A stretch of 9,822 nt of DNA from Halanaerobiales bacterium (GCA_023128035.1 JAGMES010000157.1:1-9822), one strand, 5' to 3'; counted from the first letter of the stretch, positions 1 through 6,943 are shown. A program made the numbers and translations. Notes: a model not told the origin generated them from the sequence alone.

Positions 1-40
1 ACTGAAGCCCCGATGTTCAGCTTTAGCTGGACGAGTTCAC
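1..40 (+). mobile_element. Right end of an IS200/IS605-family (TnpB) element, partial
   Basis: Bases 4-40 have the layout typical of IS605/IS1341 right ends: a GAAGCCCC block, then a hairpin with stem GTTCAGC (15-21), TTTA loop (22-25) and stem GCTGGAC (26-32, one G-T pair), then GAGTTCAC (33-40). From memory, this matches the 3' end of TnpB omega/re-RNA scaffolds such as that of ISDra2, which have a hairpin with a CTTTAG loop followed by a TTCA motif. The rest of the element would lie left of the window with tnpB on the plus strand. Frame 1 is open from base 1 to a stop at 85-87 and begins TEAPMFS, like the EAP tail of many TnpB proteins, but it would run past the element end. If this reading is right, the RNA guide would start at base 41. 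No target-site or left-end evidence is visible. Confidence 0.6.
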
Positions 41-68
41 GGAATTTACTAATAACCTTCTATCATGC

Positions 69-94
69 AAAAAAACTGACCACCTAAGGTCAGT
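69..94 (-). terminator. Intrinsic terminator of the gyrB-type gene
   Basis: A 7-bp perfect stem, ACTGACC (75-81) with GGTCAGT (88-94), and a 6-nt loop is followed on the minus strand by seven T residues (69-75). It lies about 50 bp past the gyrB stop codon. The T-rich stretch on the other side (97-101) could let it also stop transcription coming out of the IS element on the plus strand. Confidence 0.85.
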
Positions 95-145
95 ACTTTT
101 TATAGTATGTGAGCTCTTGAGCGACTACTTTTTGTGGGCTAATCA

Positions 146-2062
146 TTATATATCCAGTTCTTCAACCAAGTCAGCATTCTCAATAATAAATTCTTTTCGT
201 AGCTCAGCATTATTTCCCATCAGTTTATCAAAAACTATATCTGCTTCTCTTTCGTCTTCTATCTCTACACGTTGTATTTTACGAGTCTCAGGATTCATAG
301 TTGTATCCCATAATTGTTTAGGGTTCATCTCTCCAAGACCTTTGTAACGTTGAATAGTGTATTTTTGATCTCCGATCTTTTTCAAATACTTCTTTAACTC
401 CTTATCTGAATACATATATTTTTCCTTTTTCTTCCCCAGGTTAACCTTATAAAGCGGCGGTTGAGCAATATACACATACCTTTCATCAATTAACTTATGC
501 ATGTATCGATAAAAGAGTGTCAAGATAAGAGTAGAAATATGAGCACCATCCACATCAGCATCGGTCATGATGATAATTTTACGATAGCGAAGTTTACTAA
601 TATTAAACTCTTGACCAATTCCACATCCCAATGCTGAAATAATCGTCGCAATCTCATTATTACTCAAAACCTTGTCCAGACGAGATTTCTCTACATTGAG
701 AATCTTACCCTTTAAAGGCAAAATCGCCTGAAACTGTCGATCTCGTCCCTGTTTTGCAGAACCTCCCGCAGAATCACCCTCGACTAGAAAAATTTCGGAT
801 TTTTCAGATTTTCTGCTACTACAGTCAGCTAATTTTCCAGGTAATGAATGACTACTCAAAGCGTTTTTTCGCTTAGTAAGTTGACGAGCTTTTTTCAAAG
901 CTTTTCGATTACGTACTGATTCTAAAGCTTTATCAATAATCGTTTTCGCAACTTCTGGATTAGTATCAAAATAATAACCAAGACGATCAGAAACAACAGT
1001 CTCAACTATACTCCGCATTTCACTATTTCCTAATCTAGCCTTTGTCTGACCCTCAAATTGGGGTTCAGGCAATTTTACATTAATAACAGCGGTTAAACCT
1101 TCCCGAACATCGTTTCCAGTCAAAGATGGATCACTATTTTTCAAAAGATTGTTTTTCTTAGCCCAGCTATTTAATGCTTTTGTCAGAGCAGATTTAAAAC
1201 CTGTAACATGATAACCTCCATCTTCAGTATTAATATTATTGGCAAAAGAGTAAATCCGTTCATTGTAGCCATCATTATACTGAAATGATACCTGAATATT
1301 TTTATCATCAACTTGCTTTTCAACAAAGAGTATCTCTTTATGCAGAAGGTTCCGATTTTGATTCAAATGTTCAATAAACGAAATAATTCCACCTTCATAT
1401 TTATAGGAAATCACATTAGATTTCTCGCCTCTTAAATCTTCCAAAATCAACTTTAAATCATTATTCAAAAATGCTGATTCCTGTAAACGATGAACCAAAA
1501 CCTCAAATTTAAACTCTAAAGTATCAAAGATGGTGTCATCAGGTAAAAAGGTAATGATCGTACCACGTTTTTTCGTCTTACCAGCAGTAGTCAATTCAGT
1601 TTGGGGAATCCCTCTTCGATATTCCTGAATATAAACCTGGCCCTCTTTATGTATCTCTAATTTAAGCCACTCAGAGAGAGCATTCACAACAGAGATACCA
1701 ACTCCATGAAGACCACCAGAAATCTTATAACTGGAATTATCAAACTTACCTCCAGCATGAAGAGTTGTCAAAACCAATTGAACTGCAGGAATCCCTTTAT
1801 CAGGATGAATATCTACAGGAATACCTCGTCCGTTATCTTCTACTCGCACACTCCCATCAGGGTTAAGCGTTACTCGAATATCTTTACCATAACCTTGCAA
1901 ATACTCATCAATACTATTATCAACAATCTCCCAAATAAGATGATGCAAACCTTTGCTTCCGGTAGTACCAATATACATACCAGGACGCTTACGCACAGCT
2001 TCTAAACCTTCTAGTATTTGAATCTGCGTTGCATCATATTTTACTTCTTCAAATAATGGCAT
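146..2062 (-). CDS. gyrB: Type IIA DNA topoisomerase subunit B, GyrB type
   Basis: This is the ATPase and TOPRIM subunit of a type IIA topoisomerase (638 aa from the chosen start), which drives strand passage with its GyrA partner. The GHKL ATPase domain shows E45 and N49 in EIVDNSIDE, D76 in DNGRGIP, HAGGKF near 102-107, GLHGVG at 117-122, and the QTK switch lysine at 339-341. The TOPRIM domain shows EGDSAGG with catalytic E428 and DADVDG (D501, D503). The tail has the conserved RYKGLGEMNP. Signatures SLPGKLADCSS, ILNVEK and a C-terminus ending in LDI match GyrB rather than ParE, and the proteobacterial insertion is absent. The start at 2062 is chosen because GGGAG lies 9 nt upstream; the ATG at 2107 would add 15 unconserved residues and has no ribosome binding site. 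It is divergent from the A-subunit gene, unlike the usual gyrB-gyrA order, so it may be a second copy acting as topo IV. Confidence 0.95.
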   Translation of the reverse strand: MPLFEEVKYDATQIQILEGLEAVRKRPGMYIGTTGSKGLHHLIWEIVDNSIDEYLQGYGKDIRVTLNPDGSVRVEDNGRGIPVDIHPDKGIPAVQLVLTTLHAGGKFDNSSYKISGGLHGVGISVVNALSEWLKLEIHKEGQVYIQEYRRGIPQTELTTAGKTKKRGTIITFLPDDTIFDTLEFKFEVLVHRLQESAFLNNDLKLILEDLRGEKSNVISYKYEGGIISFIEHLNQNRNLLHKEILFVEKQVDDKNIQVSFQYNDGYNERIYSFANNINTEDGGYHVTGFKSALTKALNSWAKKNNLLKNSDPSLTGNDVREGLTAVINVKLPEPQFEGQTKARLGNSEMRSIVETVVSDRLGYYFDTNPEVAKTIIDKALESVRNRKALKKARQLTKRKNALSSHSLPGKLADCSSRKSEKSEIFLVEGDSAGGSAKQGRDRQFQAILPLKGKILNVEKSRLDKVLSNNEIATIISALGCGIGQEFNISKLRYRKIIIMTDADVDGAHISTLILTLFYRYMHKLIDERYVYIAQPPLYKVNLGKKKEKYMYSDKELKKYLKKIGDQKYTIQRYKGLGEMNPKQLWDTTMNPETRKIQRVEIEDEREADIVFDKLMGNNAELRKEFIIENADLVEELDI

Positions 2063-2219
2063 CTTTCCACACTCCCAAATTCTAATATTATTTCGCACAC
2101 GCAACAAACGTTCGTTTTCTATGGCTTCTCTTATCTTTTCTGGATAAAAAGAAAATTTCCTTCTCCATAGCTCAATAATCTGCTTTGCAGTATATCTGTT
2201 TCACAGTTTTAACAAATTT

Positions 2220-2248
2220 ATTATACCAAATGGTTTTCGTTTTTACCA
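2220..2248 (-). promoter_or_regulatory. Putative promoter of the gyrB-type gene
   Basis: The minus strand reads TGGTATAAT at 2228-2220, a perfect -10 with an extended TGN element. The -35 at the right spacing (TGGTAA, 2243-2248) is poor, so the extended -10 would have to carry recognition. Predicted transcription starts near 2213. Confidence 0.5.
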
Positions 2249-2257
2249 GACTTAAGT

Positions 2258-2285
2258 TTTACAAATCTAAAAATGATGGTATAAT
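2258..2285 (+). promoter_or_regulatory. Predicted sigma-A promoter of the gyrA-type gene
   Basis: TTTACA (2258-2263), a 16-nt spacer, and TATAAT (2280-2285) preceded by an extended TGG (2277-2279). The start would be near 2292, giving a leader of about 100 nt. The TGGTATAAT nonamer is identical to the one on the other strand at 2228-2220. Confidence 0.7.
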
Positions 2286-2391
2286 AGGAGATGTTACACC
2301 TATTTCAATAGTGGTTTTCTAATTTTTATAGAGGAATTTTAAAATTTTACTCGAAGAATACATAACGAAGTATGGAAAGGAGTTCATTATT

Positions 2392-4815
2392 ATGAATAAT
2401 GCGATTACAACGATTGCAATTGAGGATAAAATGAAATCTGCTTATTTAAATTACTCACTCAGTGTTATCGTTGGACGGGCTTTACCTGATGTTAGAGATG
2501 GATTAAAGCCTGTTCACAGAAGAATTTTATATGCTACTCGTGATTTAGGTCTCACTCCAGATAAACCCCACAAAAAATCTGCCAGAATCGTCGGTGAGGT
2601 TTTAGGTAAATACCATCCTCATGGTGATGCTGCTGTATATAGTGCTATGGTCAGAATGGCTCAAGATTTTGCTCAACGCTACCCTTTGATTGATGGACAC
2701 GGTAACTTTGGTTCTATCGATGGAGATAGTCCTGCGGCTATGCGTTATACAGAAGCTAGATTAACTCCATTATCAATGGATTTGTTAGTAGATATAAATA
2801 AAGAGACTATTGATTTTATACCCAATTTTGACACAAGCCTAGATGAACCAGTAGTCTTACCTACAAAAATACCAAACCTCCTAGTCAACGGTTCTACTGG
2901 AATTGCCGTTGGTATGAGTACAGATATTCCACCTCATAACTTAAGAGAGGTAACTGATGGACTTGTCAAACTTCTTGATGATCCTGAAATCTCTATCAAT
3001 AAATTAATGCAAACCATTAAAGGGCCAGATTTCCCCACTGGTGGAGAGATTGTTGGAATCGATGGAATTCAATCAGCTTACAAAACAGGAAAAGGACGAA
3101 TTACCGTTCGAGCTAAAACTAAGATTGAACAAAAAAGCAAAAATAGGGAACAAATTATAATTACCGAGATACCCTATCAACTCCAAAAGACCAAATTGAT
3201 CGAAGAGATCGCCGATGCAGTAAACAAAGATAAAATCAACAACATATCAGATATTCGTGACGAATCTGATCGTGATGGCATGAGAGTAGTTATTGAGTTA
3301 AAACCTCAAGCTAACACCAATATAGTTCTTAATCAGCTCTACAAATTTACATCTATGCAAACAACCAATAGAATAAATATGTTAGCATTAATTGATGGAA
3401 AACACCCAAAAGTTCTTAATCTAAAAGTAATATTAGAAGAGTTTCTCAGTTTCAGAAAAGAAGTAGTGACCAGAAGAACACGCTTCGAATTAAAACATGC
3501 TGAAAACCGTCTTCACATCCTGAATGGTCTAAAAATTGCCATAGACAAGCTGGATTTAGTGATTCAGATTATTCGTTCATCTAAATCAACCAAAGAAGCG
3601 AAAACTCAATTAATGAAAGTCTTAGAAATTACCGACATCCAAGCTGATGCCATCTTAAAGATGCAGTTACAACGTCTGGTAGGTTTAGAACAAGAAAAGA
3701 TAATTATCGAAATTGGAGAACTAAATAACCAAATTTCTCATTTAAAATTGATCCTTGAAAACCCAACAGTCTTACGTGATTTGGTAAAAGAGGAACTCCT
3801 TGAGATCAGAAAAAAATATGGAGATTCACGCAGGACAACCATTGTCACTGATGCATCTGAAGCAACCATTGAAACTGAAGATCTGATCAAAGAAGAGGAT
3901 GTTGTAATCTCACTCTCATATAGACAATATATCAAACGTTCAACTGAGACTACTAATGTTAGAGCAAGTAAAGCAGACTTTATCACCCATATTCTACATG
4001 GAACCACTTTGGATCGAATCCTCTTTTTCACCAGATCAGGAAACTGTTATGGCTTAAAAGTTTATGATCTTCCCGAACATCATGCTCTTTCTACCGGAGA
4101 TCCTTTAAATAATTATCTAAAGATTCCTTTAAAAGAAGATGTAGTAGATATTATCATGCTGAATAAAGAGACCAAAGAACAATTCATTACATTTGCTACC
4201 GAAAAAGGTATGGTGAAAAAAACACTAGCTCAAGAGTATGATTCTTCTGTCACTGTCATCAAAGCTATTAACTTAGAAAAAGATGATCAAGTTGTCGGAG
4301 TAAAAGTTACAGATGATAATCAAAATATTCTTTTAGGAACTAAAAACGGAATGGCCATACACTTTGCAGAAAATGAAGTTTCACCTACTGGACGTAATAC
4401 AAAAGGTAGTATTGGTATTAAACTTGAAGAGGATGATCTAGTAATTGGTTTTAGTCTTACTAGTGAGGATGACTATGTTGTTGCCCTAAGTAAAGACGCC
4501 CGCGGTAAGAGAACACATATTTTTGAATATAAGGTCCAAAAACGAAATGGCAAAGGATTAAAATCTCTCTCTAGCAATAAATATCAAATGTTAACTCTCT
4601 TAACCGGTATAAAAAATCAATATCTAATTCTCGTTACAGAAAATGGTGAGTTTAAAGATATCCAGATTAAAGATATTACGGAAACTCAACGTGCTGGAAA
4701 TATGTACATTCAAGCTCAGCTTGGACGAAATCAACTCAGCGATATAGTTATCGTTCCGATTACTCCTGAATGGATTGAATCGGCGAAAGAAGTTTCTGAT
4801 GACGATGAAAAATAA
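2392..4815 (+). CDS. gyrA: Type IIA DNA topoisomerase subunit A, GyrA lineage lacking the GyrA box
   Basis: This 807-aa protein is the DNA cleavage/rejoining subunit. The winged-helix region includes [12 protein letters not shown] and YHPHGD, and the catalytic pair is R118-Y119 in [20 protein letters not shown] holds the DNA-intercalating Ile at 171. The tower and coiled-coil (about 345-470) precede a six-bladed C-terminal domain (about 500-790). N-terminal features such as the KSARIVGEV stretch match GyrA rather than ParC. Between IKR (514-516) and ILFF (543-546), however, the spacing is about 12 residues shorter than I recall for Bacillus GyrA, and the wrapping motif QKRGGKG is missing, leaving [10 protein letters not shown] related motif, QKRNGKG, remains in the last blade (716-722). 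The quinolone contacts equivalent to E. coli S83 and D87 are A80 and S84. Function is therefore likely decatenation or relaxation rather than negative supercoiling. Start supported by AAAGGAG 9 nt upstream. Confidence 0.93.
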   Translation: MNNAITTIAIEDKMKSAYLNYSLSVIVGRALPDVRDGLKPVHRRILYATRDLGLTPDKPHKKSARIVGEVLGKYHPHGDAAVYSAMVRMAQDFAQRYPLIDGHGNFGSIDGDSPAAMRYTEARLTPLSMDLLVDINKETIDFIPNFDTSLDEPVVLPTKIPNLLVNGSTGIAVGMSTDIPPHNLREVTDGLVKLLDDPEISINKLMQTIKGPDFPTGGEIVGIDGIQSAYKTGKGRITVRAKTKIEQKSKNREQIIITEIPYQLQKTKLIEEIADAVNKDKINNISDIRDESDRDGMRVVIELKPQANTNIVLNQLYKFTSMQTTNRINMLALIDGKHPKVLNLKVILEEFLSFRKEVVTRRTRFELKHAENRLHILNGLKIAIDKLDLVIQIIRSSKSTKEAKTQLMKVLEITDIQADAILKMQLQRLVGLEQEKIIIEIGELNNQISHLKLILENPTVLRDLVKEELLEIRKKYGDSRRTTIVTDASEATIETEDLIKEEDVVISLSYRQYIKRSTETTNVRASKADFITHILHGTTLDRILFFTRSGNCYGLKVYDLPEHHALSTGDPLNNYLKIPLKEDVVDIIMLNKETKEQFITFATEKGMVKKTLAQEYDSSVTVIKAINLEKDDQVVGVKVTDDNQNILLGTKNGMAIHFAENEVSPTGRNTKGSIGIKLEEDDLVIGFSLTSEDDYVVALSKDARGKRTHIFEYKVQKRNGKGLKSLSSNKYQMLTLLTGIKNQYLILVTENGEFKDIQIKDITETQRAGNMYIQAQLGRNQLSDIVIVPITPEWIESAKEVSDDDEK

Positions 4816-4840
4816 TGTGAAATTTTAGTGTAAAAGCAAC

Positions 4841-4955
4841 GAGTCACTGTACCTAAAGGAAAAACGCTCCTTCAAAAGTCAGCTCGAAATAAGATAGTGT
4901 TTCTTAATTCGAACTGACTTAGGCATCGCTTATCTTCCTTTAGGTACAGTGACTC
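4841..4955. repeat. 115-bp nested palindrome, MITE-like or bidirectional terminator
   Basis: The outer arms 4841-4861 and 4935-4955 are perfect 21-bp inverted repeats. Inside them is a 14/14-nt unpaired segment, then inner arms 4876-4888 and 4908-4920 (13 bp with one G-T pair), and a 19-nt loop. The whole unit is almost symmetrical. It lies 25 bp past the gyrA stop and between convergent genes, so it may end transcription from both sides, though neither side has a clear T-run. Size and terminal repeats also fit a miniature inverted-repeat element; I see no clear target duplication (flanks GCAAC and TTAGT). Confidence 0.85.
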
Positions 4956-5025
4956 TTAGTTTATACCATAAAAATGAAACTTAGTTCATAGTTTAGTCGT
5001 CAATATGCCTTTTTTTATCTACATA

Positions 5026-5415
5026 CTAATCAGCCAATCTTTCACCTTCTTTCTCCTGCATCACTTTACTCCTTTCCTGACAACTAGCATGGTATAGATG
5101 ATTTAGATTTAAACTTTTCACCAAATATGGATCTAGACCTCTTTTTCCATCATTAGCAGAATCAAAATATTTTGTTTTCAAGTTATTAAGTATTCTAATA
5201 GTCTCTTCATTCAAATCTTCTGACATATCTGCAAAAAGCAGTAGACGTTCAAAGCGTAATTCATCTCTTTCTAACCCATCTTCTATCCAAAGACGGATTA
5301 AACTTTCGCCTGATAAACCCTTTAATTTCGCCATTTTATCAATACTGCGGCCCAATTCCTGAGATACCTTGACCTCTAAACTTACCAATTTTTCGTCCTT
5401 AACATCTTTCCCCAT
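5026..5415 (-). CDS. Ribbon-helix-helix (CopG/Arc-like) protein, possible transcription regulator
   Basis: The 129-aa product begins with a pattern typical of ribbon-helix-helix DNA-binding proteins: a short strand (about 9-17, KLVSLEVKV), a helix (18-32, ELGRSIDKMAKLKG) and a second helix opened by a serine-rich turn (35-49, SGESLIRLWIEDGLE). Residues 50-129 are charged, mostly helical and unrecognised. It should act as a dimer on DNA in the cytoplasm, but its target is unknown. Antitoxins of this fold are usually followed or preceded by a toxin gene; none is present here, so a free-standing regulator is more likely. The start has GGGAG 8-9 nt upstream and a consensus promoter about 34 bp upstream. 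Identification rests on pattern only, not a database match. Confidence 0.7.
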   Translation of the reverse strand: MGKDVKDEKLVSLEVKVSQELGRSIDKMAKLKGLSGESLIRLWIEDGLERDELRFERLLLFADMSEDLNEETIRILNNLKTKYFDSANDGKRGLDPYLVKSLNLNHLYHASCQERSKVMQEKEGERLAD

Positions 5416-5448
5416 AATTCCAGCTCCCTTCTTTTCTCTATTACCTTT

Positions 5449-5477
5449 ATTATAACTAATTTCATTATTAATTTCAA
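5449..5477 (-). promoter_or_regulatory. Predicted sigma-A promoter of the RHH gene
   Basis: Minus strand TTGAAA (5477-5472), a 17-nt spacer and a perfect TATAAT (5454-5449). The start would be near 5442, giving a leader of about 27 nt that carries the GGGAG ribosome binding site. Confidence 0.8.
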
Positions 5478-5690
5478 ATTTTTATAATTTAACGGGTTAA
5501 CGCTTTTTCTACTTATAACTTTAACATAAAAAAGACTCCCCATTTCGGAAAATCTTCGACTAACATTTTCATTAGGAGAACCCTGAAGTTCAACAATTAT
5601 TAATTCCTCCATTAACCACCACTATCAAAAACAAACTCAAAAAAAAATCCTATTTTTTTTGTTATTTTACCTTCTTTAATCCTTGAAATT

Positions 5691-5727
5691 AAAAAAAGAA
5701 TCCTCTTATTATAAGGATTCCCTTTTT
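5691..5727 (-). terminator. Distal csp terminator, possibly bidirectional
   Basis: Stem GAATCCT (5698-5704) with AGGATTC (5714-5720) and a 9-nt loop, followed on the minus strand by seven T residues (5691-5697). A five-T run at 5723-5727 follows it on the plus strand. It is the second of two stacked terminators behind the cold-shock gene. Confidence 0.8.
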
Positions 5728-5733
5728 AAACCA

Positions 5734-5759
5734 AAACCTCAGGCCAAGGCCTGAGGTTT
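5734..5759 (-). terminator. Proximal csp terminator
   Basis: A 12-bp perfect palindrome, AAACCTCAGGCC (5734-5745) with GGCCTGAGGTTT (5748-5759), 16 bp past the csp stop. With only two bases between the arms, the top pairs must open to form a loop. The minus-strand run after it (TTTTGGTTT) is imperfect, which may explain the second terminator just downstream. Confidence 0.85.
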
Positions 5760-5775
5760 ATTTTCAAAATGTAAT

Positions 5776-5976
5776 TTACAGTTTCATAACGTTTGCAGCT
5801 TGAGGACCACGTTCGCCTTCAACCACTTCAAACTCTACTGCTTGACCTTCGTCTAAACTTTTAAAACCTTCATTTTGAATAGCTGAGAAGTGTACAAATA
5901 CGTCATTACCATTTTCTCTTTCAATAAATCCAAAACCTTTTTCATTGTTAAACCATTTAACTGTTCCGCGTTCCAT
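5776..5976 (-). CDS. csp: Cold-shock protein, CspA family
   Basis: A 66-aa single cold-shock domain (five-stranded OB fold) that binds single-stranded RNA and DNA and acts as an RNA chaperone in the cytoplasm. Both RNA-binding motifs are intact: RNP1 as KGFGFI (13-18) within [15 protein letters not shown], and RNP2 as VFVHF (26-30). The C-terminus GPQAANV is also typical, and the length is the standard 65-70 aa. The start is supported by AGGAGG (5988-5993) 11 nt upstream. It is a single-gene unit with its own promoter, a 65-nt leader containing a hairpin, and two terminators. Which of the usual several csp paralogues this is cannot be told, nor whether cold or growth phase induces it. Confidence 0.97.
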   Translation of the reverse strand: MERGTVKWFNNEKGFGFIERENGNDVFVHFSAIQNEGFKSLDEGQAVEFEVVEGERGPQAANVMKL

Positions 5977-6013
5977 AATTAAACATTCCTCCTAAAAACT
6001 TTTAAATTACCTT

Positions 6014-6037
6014 AGTAACACTACAATAAGTATTACT
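6014..6037 (-). promoter_or_regulatory. Hairpin in the csp 5' leader
   Basis: In the predicted csp transcript, AGTAATAC (6037-6030) pairs with GTGTTACT (6021-6014), giving 8 bp with one wobble and an 8-nt loop. It begins a few bases after the expected 5' end and about 20 nt before AGGAGG. Cold-shock mRNAs are often controlled by leader folding or stability; a role here is inference. Confidence 0.45.
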
Positions 6038-6047
6038 CAGTGTCCTT

Positions 6048-6076
6048 ATTGTATCACAAGACTTCACAAATGTCAA
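6048..6076 (-). promoter_or_regulatory. Predicted sigma-A promoter of csp
   Basis: Minus strand TTGACA (6076-6071), a 17-nt spacer, and TACAAT (6053-6048) preceded by an extended TGA. This is a perfect -35 with a near-perfect -10, so high expression is expected. Transcription should start near 6041. Confidence 0.85.
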
Positions 6077-6098
6077 AGATTTTTTCATATAAATATTA

Positions 6099-6707
6099 TT
6101 AAATTGCAAAAACGTGATTACCAATTATTATAGTAGTTTTTAAAGTTCTAAACCAATCCATATTTTTGGCTGTTTTTGGGTTATAGAAAAAGAGAGCACC
6201 TTTGCTTGGGTCTTTACCACTTAAGGCATCTCTAGCAGCTTGGTAAGCAGTAGCATTTGGAATCAGATTGATCTGCCCATCATTTACAGACGAAAACTGA
6301 TTCGGTTGATAAATTACCTTAGAAACAGTATTTGGGAATTTATCGCTTTGTATGCGATTTAAAACCACAGCAGCAACAGCGATCTGACCTTGATAAGACT
6401 CTCCACGTGCTTCTGAAAAAATTAACCTTGCTAAAAGACCTAGATCTGCCTCAGAATAGTCAGTTGGTACATCACCTCCACCACTCGGTACATTAGGTGA
6501 ATTGTCAGTAAATAAGTTTTTCATTAATTTAGCTAATAATATGATTCCAACTGCAATCGCCAACCCTTTATACGCATCTTCTTTTGATAAATCTTCAGCA
6601 TAAACTGGAGTTGCTAAGACAAGTAAAAAAATCATTGGGAGAATTAGATTAATCAATACAATACTCGCAATTTTTTGTCGATTTCCCCGAGAAAAAAATT
6701 TCATCAT
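6099..6707 (-). CDS. Secreted cell wall hydrolase, SleB/CwlJ (Hydrolase_2) family
   Basis: The 202-aa product has a Hydrolase_2 catalytic domain at about 88-202, the fold of spore-cortex lytic enzymes SleB and CwlJ, which cleave peptidoglycan glycan strands. Family hallmarks are ARLIFSEARGE with catalytic Glu E99, then GQIAVAAVVLNRI (108-119), the NQFS motif (136-139) and the FFYNPKTA...W region (173-185). A signal peptide (about 1-37, ending VYA) precedes a second hydrophobic segment (about 47-64) that could anchor the protein in the membrane, and a Ser/Gly-rich linker (about 70-80). No peptidoglycan-binding domain is present, unlike full SleB. The start at 6707 is chosen over the ATG at 6725 because AGAGGTGAT (6714-6722) lies just upstream and would fall inside the longer frame. 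Whether it acts in spore germination or in vegetative wall turnover is not shown. Confidence 0.9.
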   Translation of the reverse strand: MMKFFSRGNRQKIASIVLINLILPMIFLLVLATPVYAEDLSKEDAYKGLAIAVGIILLAKLMKNLFTDNSPNVPSGGGDVPTDYSEADLGLLARLIFSEARGESYQGQIAVAAVVLNRIQSDKFPNTVSKVIYQPNQFSSVNDGQINLIPNATAYQAARDALSGKDPSKGALFFYNPKTAKNMDWFRTLKTTIIIGNHVFAI

Positions 6708-6732
6708 ACTAAAATCACCTCTCATTCTCGTT

Positions 6733-6761
6733 CTTATATTATATTACTACATAAAGTGCAA
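6733..6761 (-). promoter_or_regulatory. Possible promoter of the cell wall hydrolase gene
   Basis: Minus strand TTGCAC (6761-6756), a 17-nt spacer and TATAAG (6738-6733), 25 bp before the chosen start. A perfect TATAAT overlaps at 6743-6738 but has no good -35. No match to sporulation sigma-factor consensus was obvious to me. Confidence 0.35.
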
Positions 6762-6811
6762 AATCTCCTTTGTTTAAAGTCGAAATAATAACGTAGTAAT
6801 TATTTCTTAAG

Positions 6812-6922
6812 TTTAACGACTTCAGAAGGAGTTTTGAACTCTCACTGAAATTTTGAAATTGTTCTAATCTTCTACCCCCACCTGAAGAGTAGGAATACTT
6901 CGCCTTCTGAAATGTCGTTAAA
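6812..6922. repeat. 111-bp inverted repeat that could form a branched RNA
   Basis: Arms 6812-6829 and 6903-6922 pair over 18 bp, interrupted only by a 2-nt AT bulge at 6912-6913. The 73-nt interior has its own short stems: TCTTC pairing with GAAGA, competing with CTAC pairing with GTAG, around a CCCCC block, plus an AATTT/AAATT stem. The segment lies between the upstream operon's terminator and the hydrolase promoter. It could be a small RNA, the hydrolase leader if transcription starts further up, or a MITE. A TTG-started open frame over it (6739-6945) lacks a ribosome binding site and starts in the terminator T-run, so I do not count it as a gene. Confidence 0.75.
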
Positions 6923-6943
6923 TTCTTCCACAAAAATTTTAGC

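Larger units (their letters stand above)
2063..2391. other. Divergent gyrB/gyrA intergenic region
   Basis: This 329-bp gap holds the likely promoters for both topoisomerase genes. Leaders of about 150 nt (gyrB side) and about 100 nt (gyrA side) follow them. I see no convincing small gene or known riboswitch in either leader. The gyrA ribosome binding site, AAAGGAG at 2376-2382, is 9 nt from its ATG. Confidence 0.7.
5416..5775. other. Intergenic region between csp and the RHH gene
   Basis: This 360-bp stretch holds the RHH gene promoter (5449-5477) and two tandem terminators of the csp gene (5691-5759). A 76-codon open frame at 5382-5612 (minus) starts MEELIIVELQGSPN but has no good ribosome binding site, overlaps the start of the RHH gene and contains that gene's promoter. 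I regard it as chance or a decayed remnant. The segment 5613-5690 is low-complexity A/T sequence with nothing else recognisable. Confidence 0.6.

Noticed and set aside
117..347. 76-codon open frame on the plus strand
   Set aside because: It lies inside the 3' part of the strongly conserved gyrB-type gene on the other strand, and its Ser-rich product is typical of an antisense shadow.
1706..2005. 99-codon open frame on the plus strand
   Set aside because: It is antisense to the conserved ATPase domain of the gyrB-type gene and has no recognisable domain.
3738..4031. 97-codon open frame on the minus strand
   Set aside because: It is antisense to the gyrA-type gene, has no ribosome binding site of note and no recognisable domain.
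146..4815. Naming the pair parE/parC
   Set aside because: The divergent arrangement and missing GyrA box suggest topo IV function, but sequence signatures of both subunits are of gyrase lineage, so gyrase-type names were kept with the functional doubt stated.
5026..5415. Antitoxin of a toxin-antitoxin pair
   Set aside because: No toxin-sized gene adjoins it on either side; the neighbours are a palindrome and terminators.
5382..5612. 76-codon open frame on the minus strand starting MEELIIVELQG
   Set aside because: It overlaps the RHH start and contains that gene's consensus promoter; no good ribosome binding site. The N-terminal third might be a gene remnant, but nothing supports expression.
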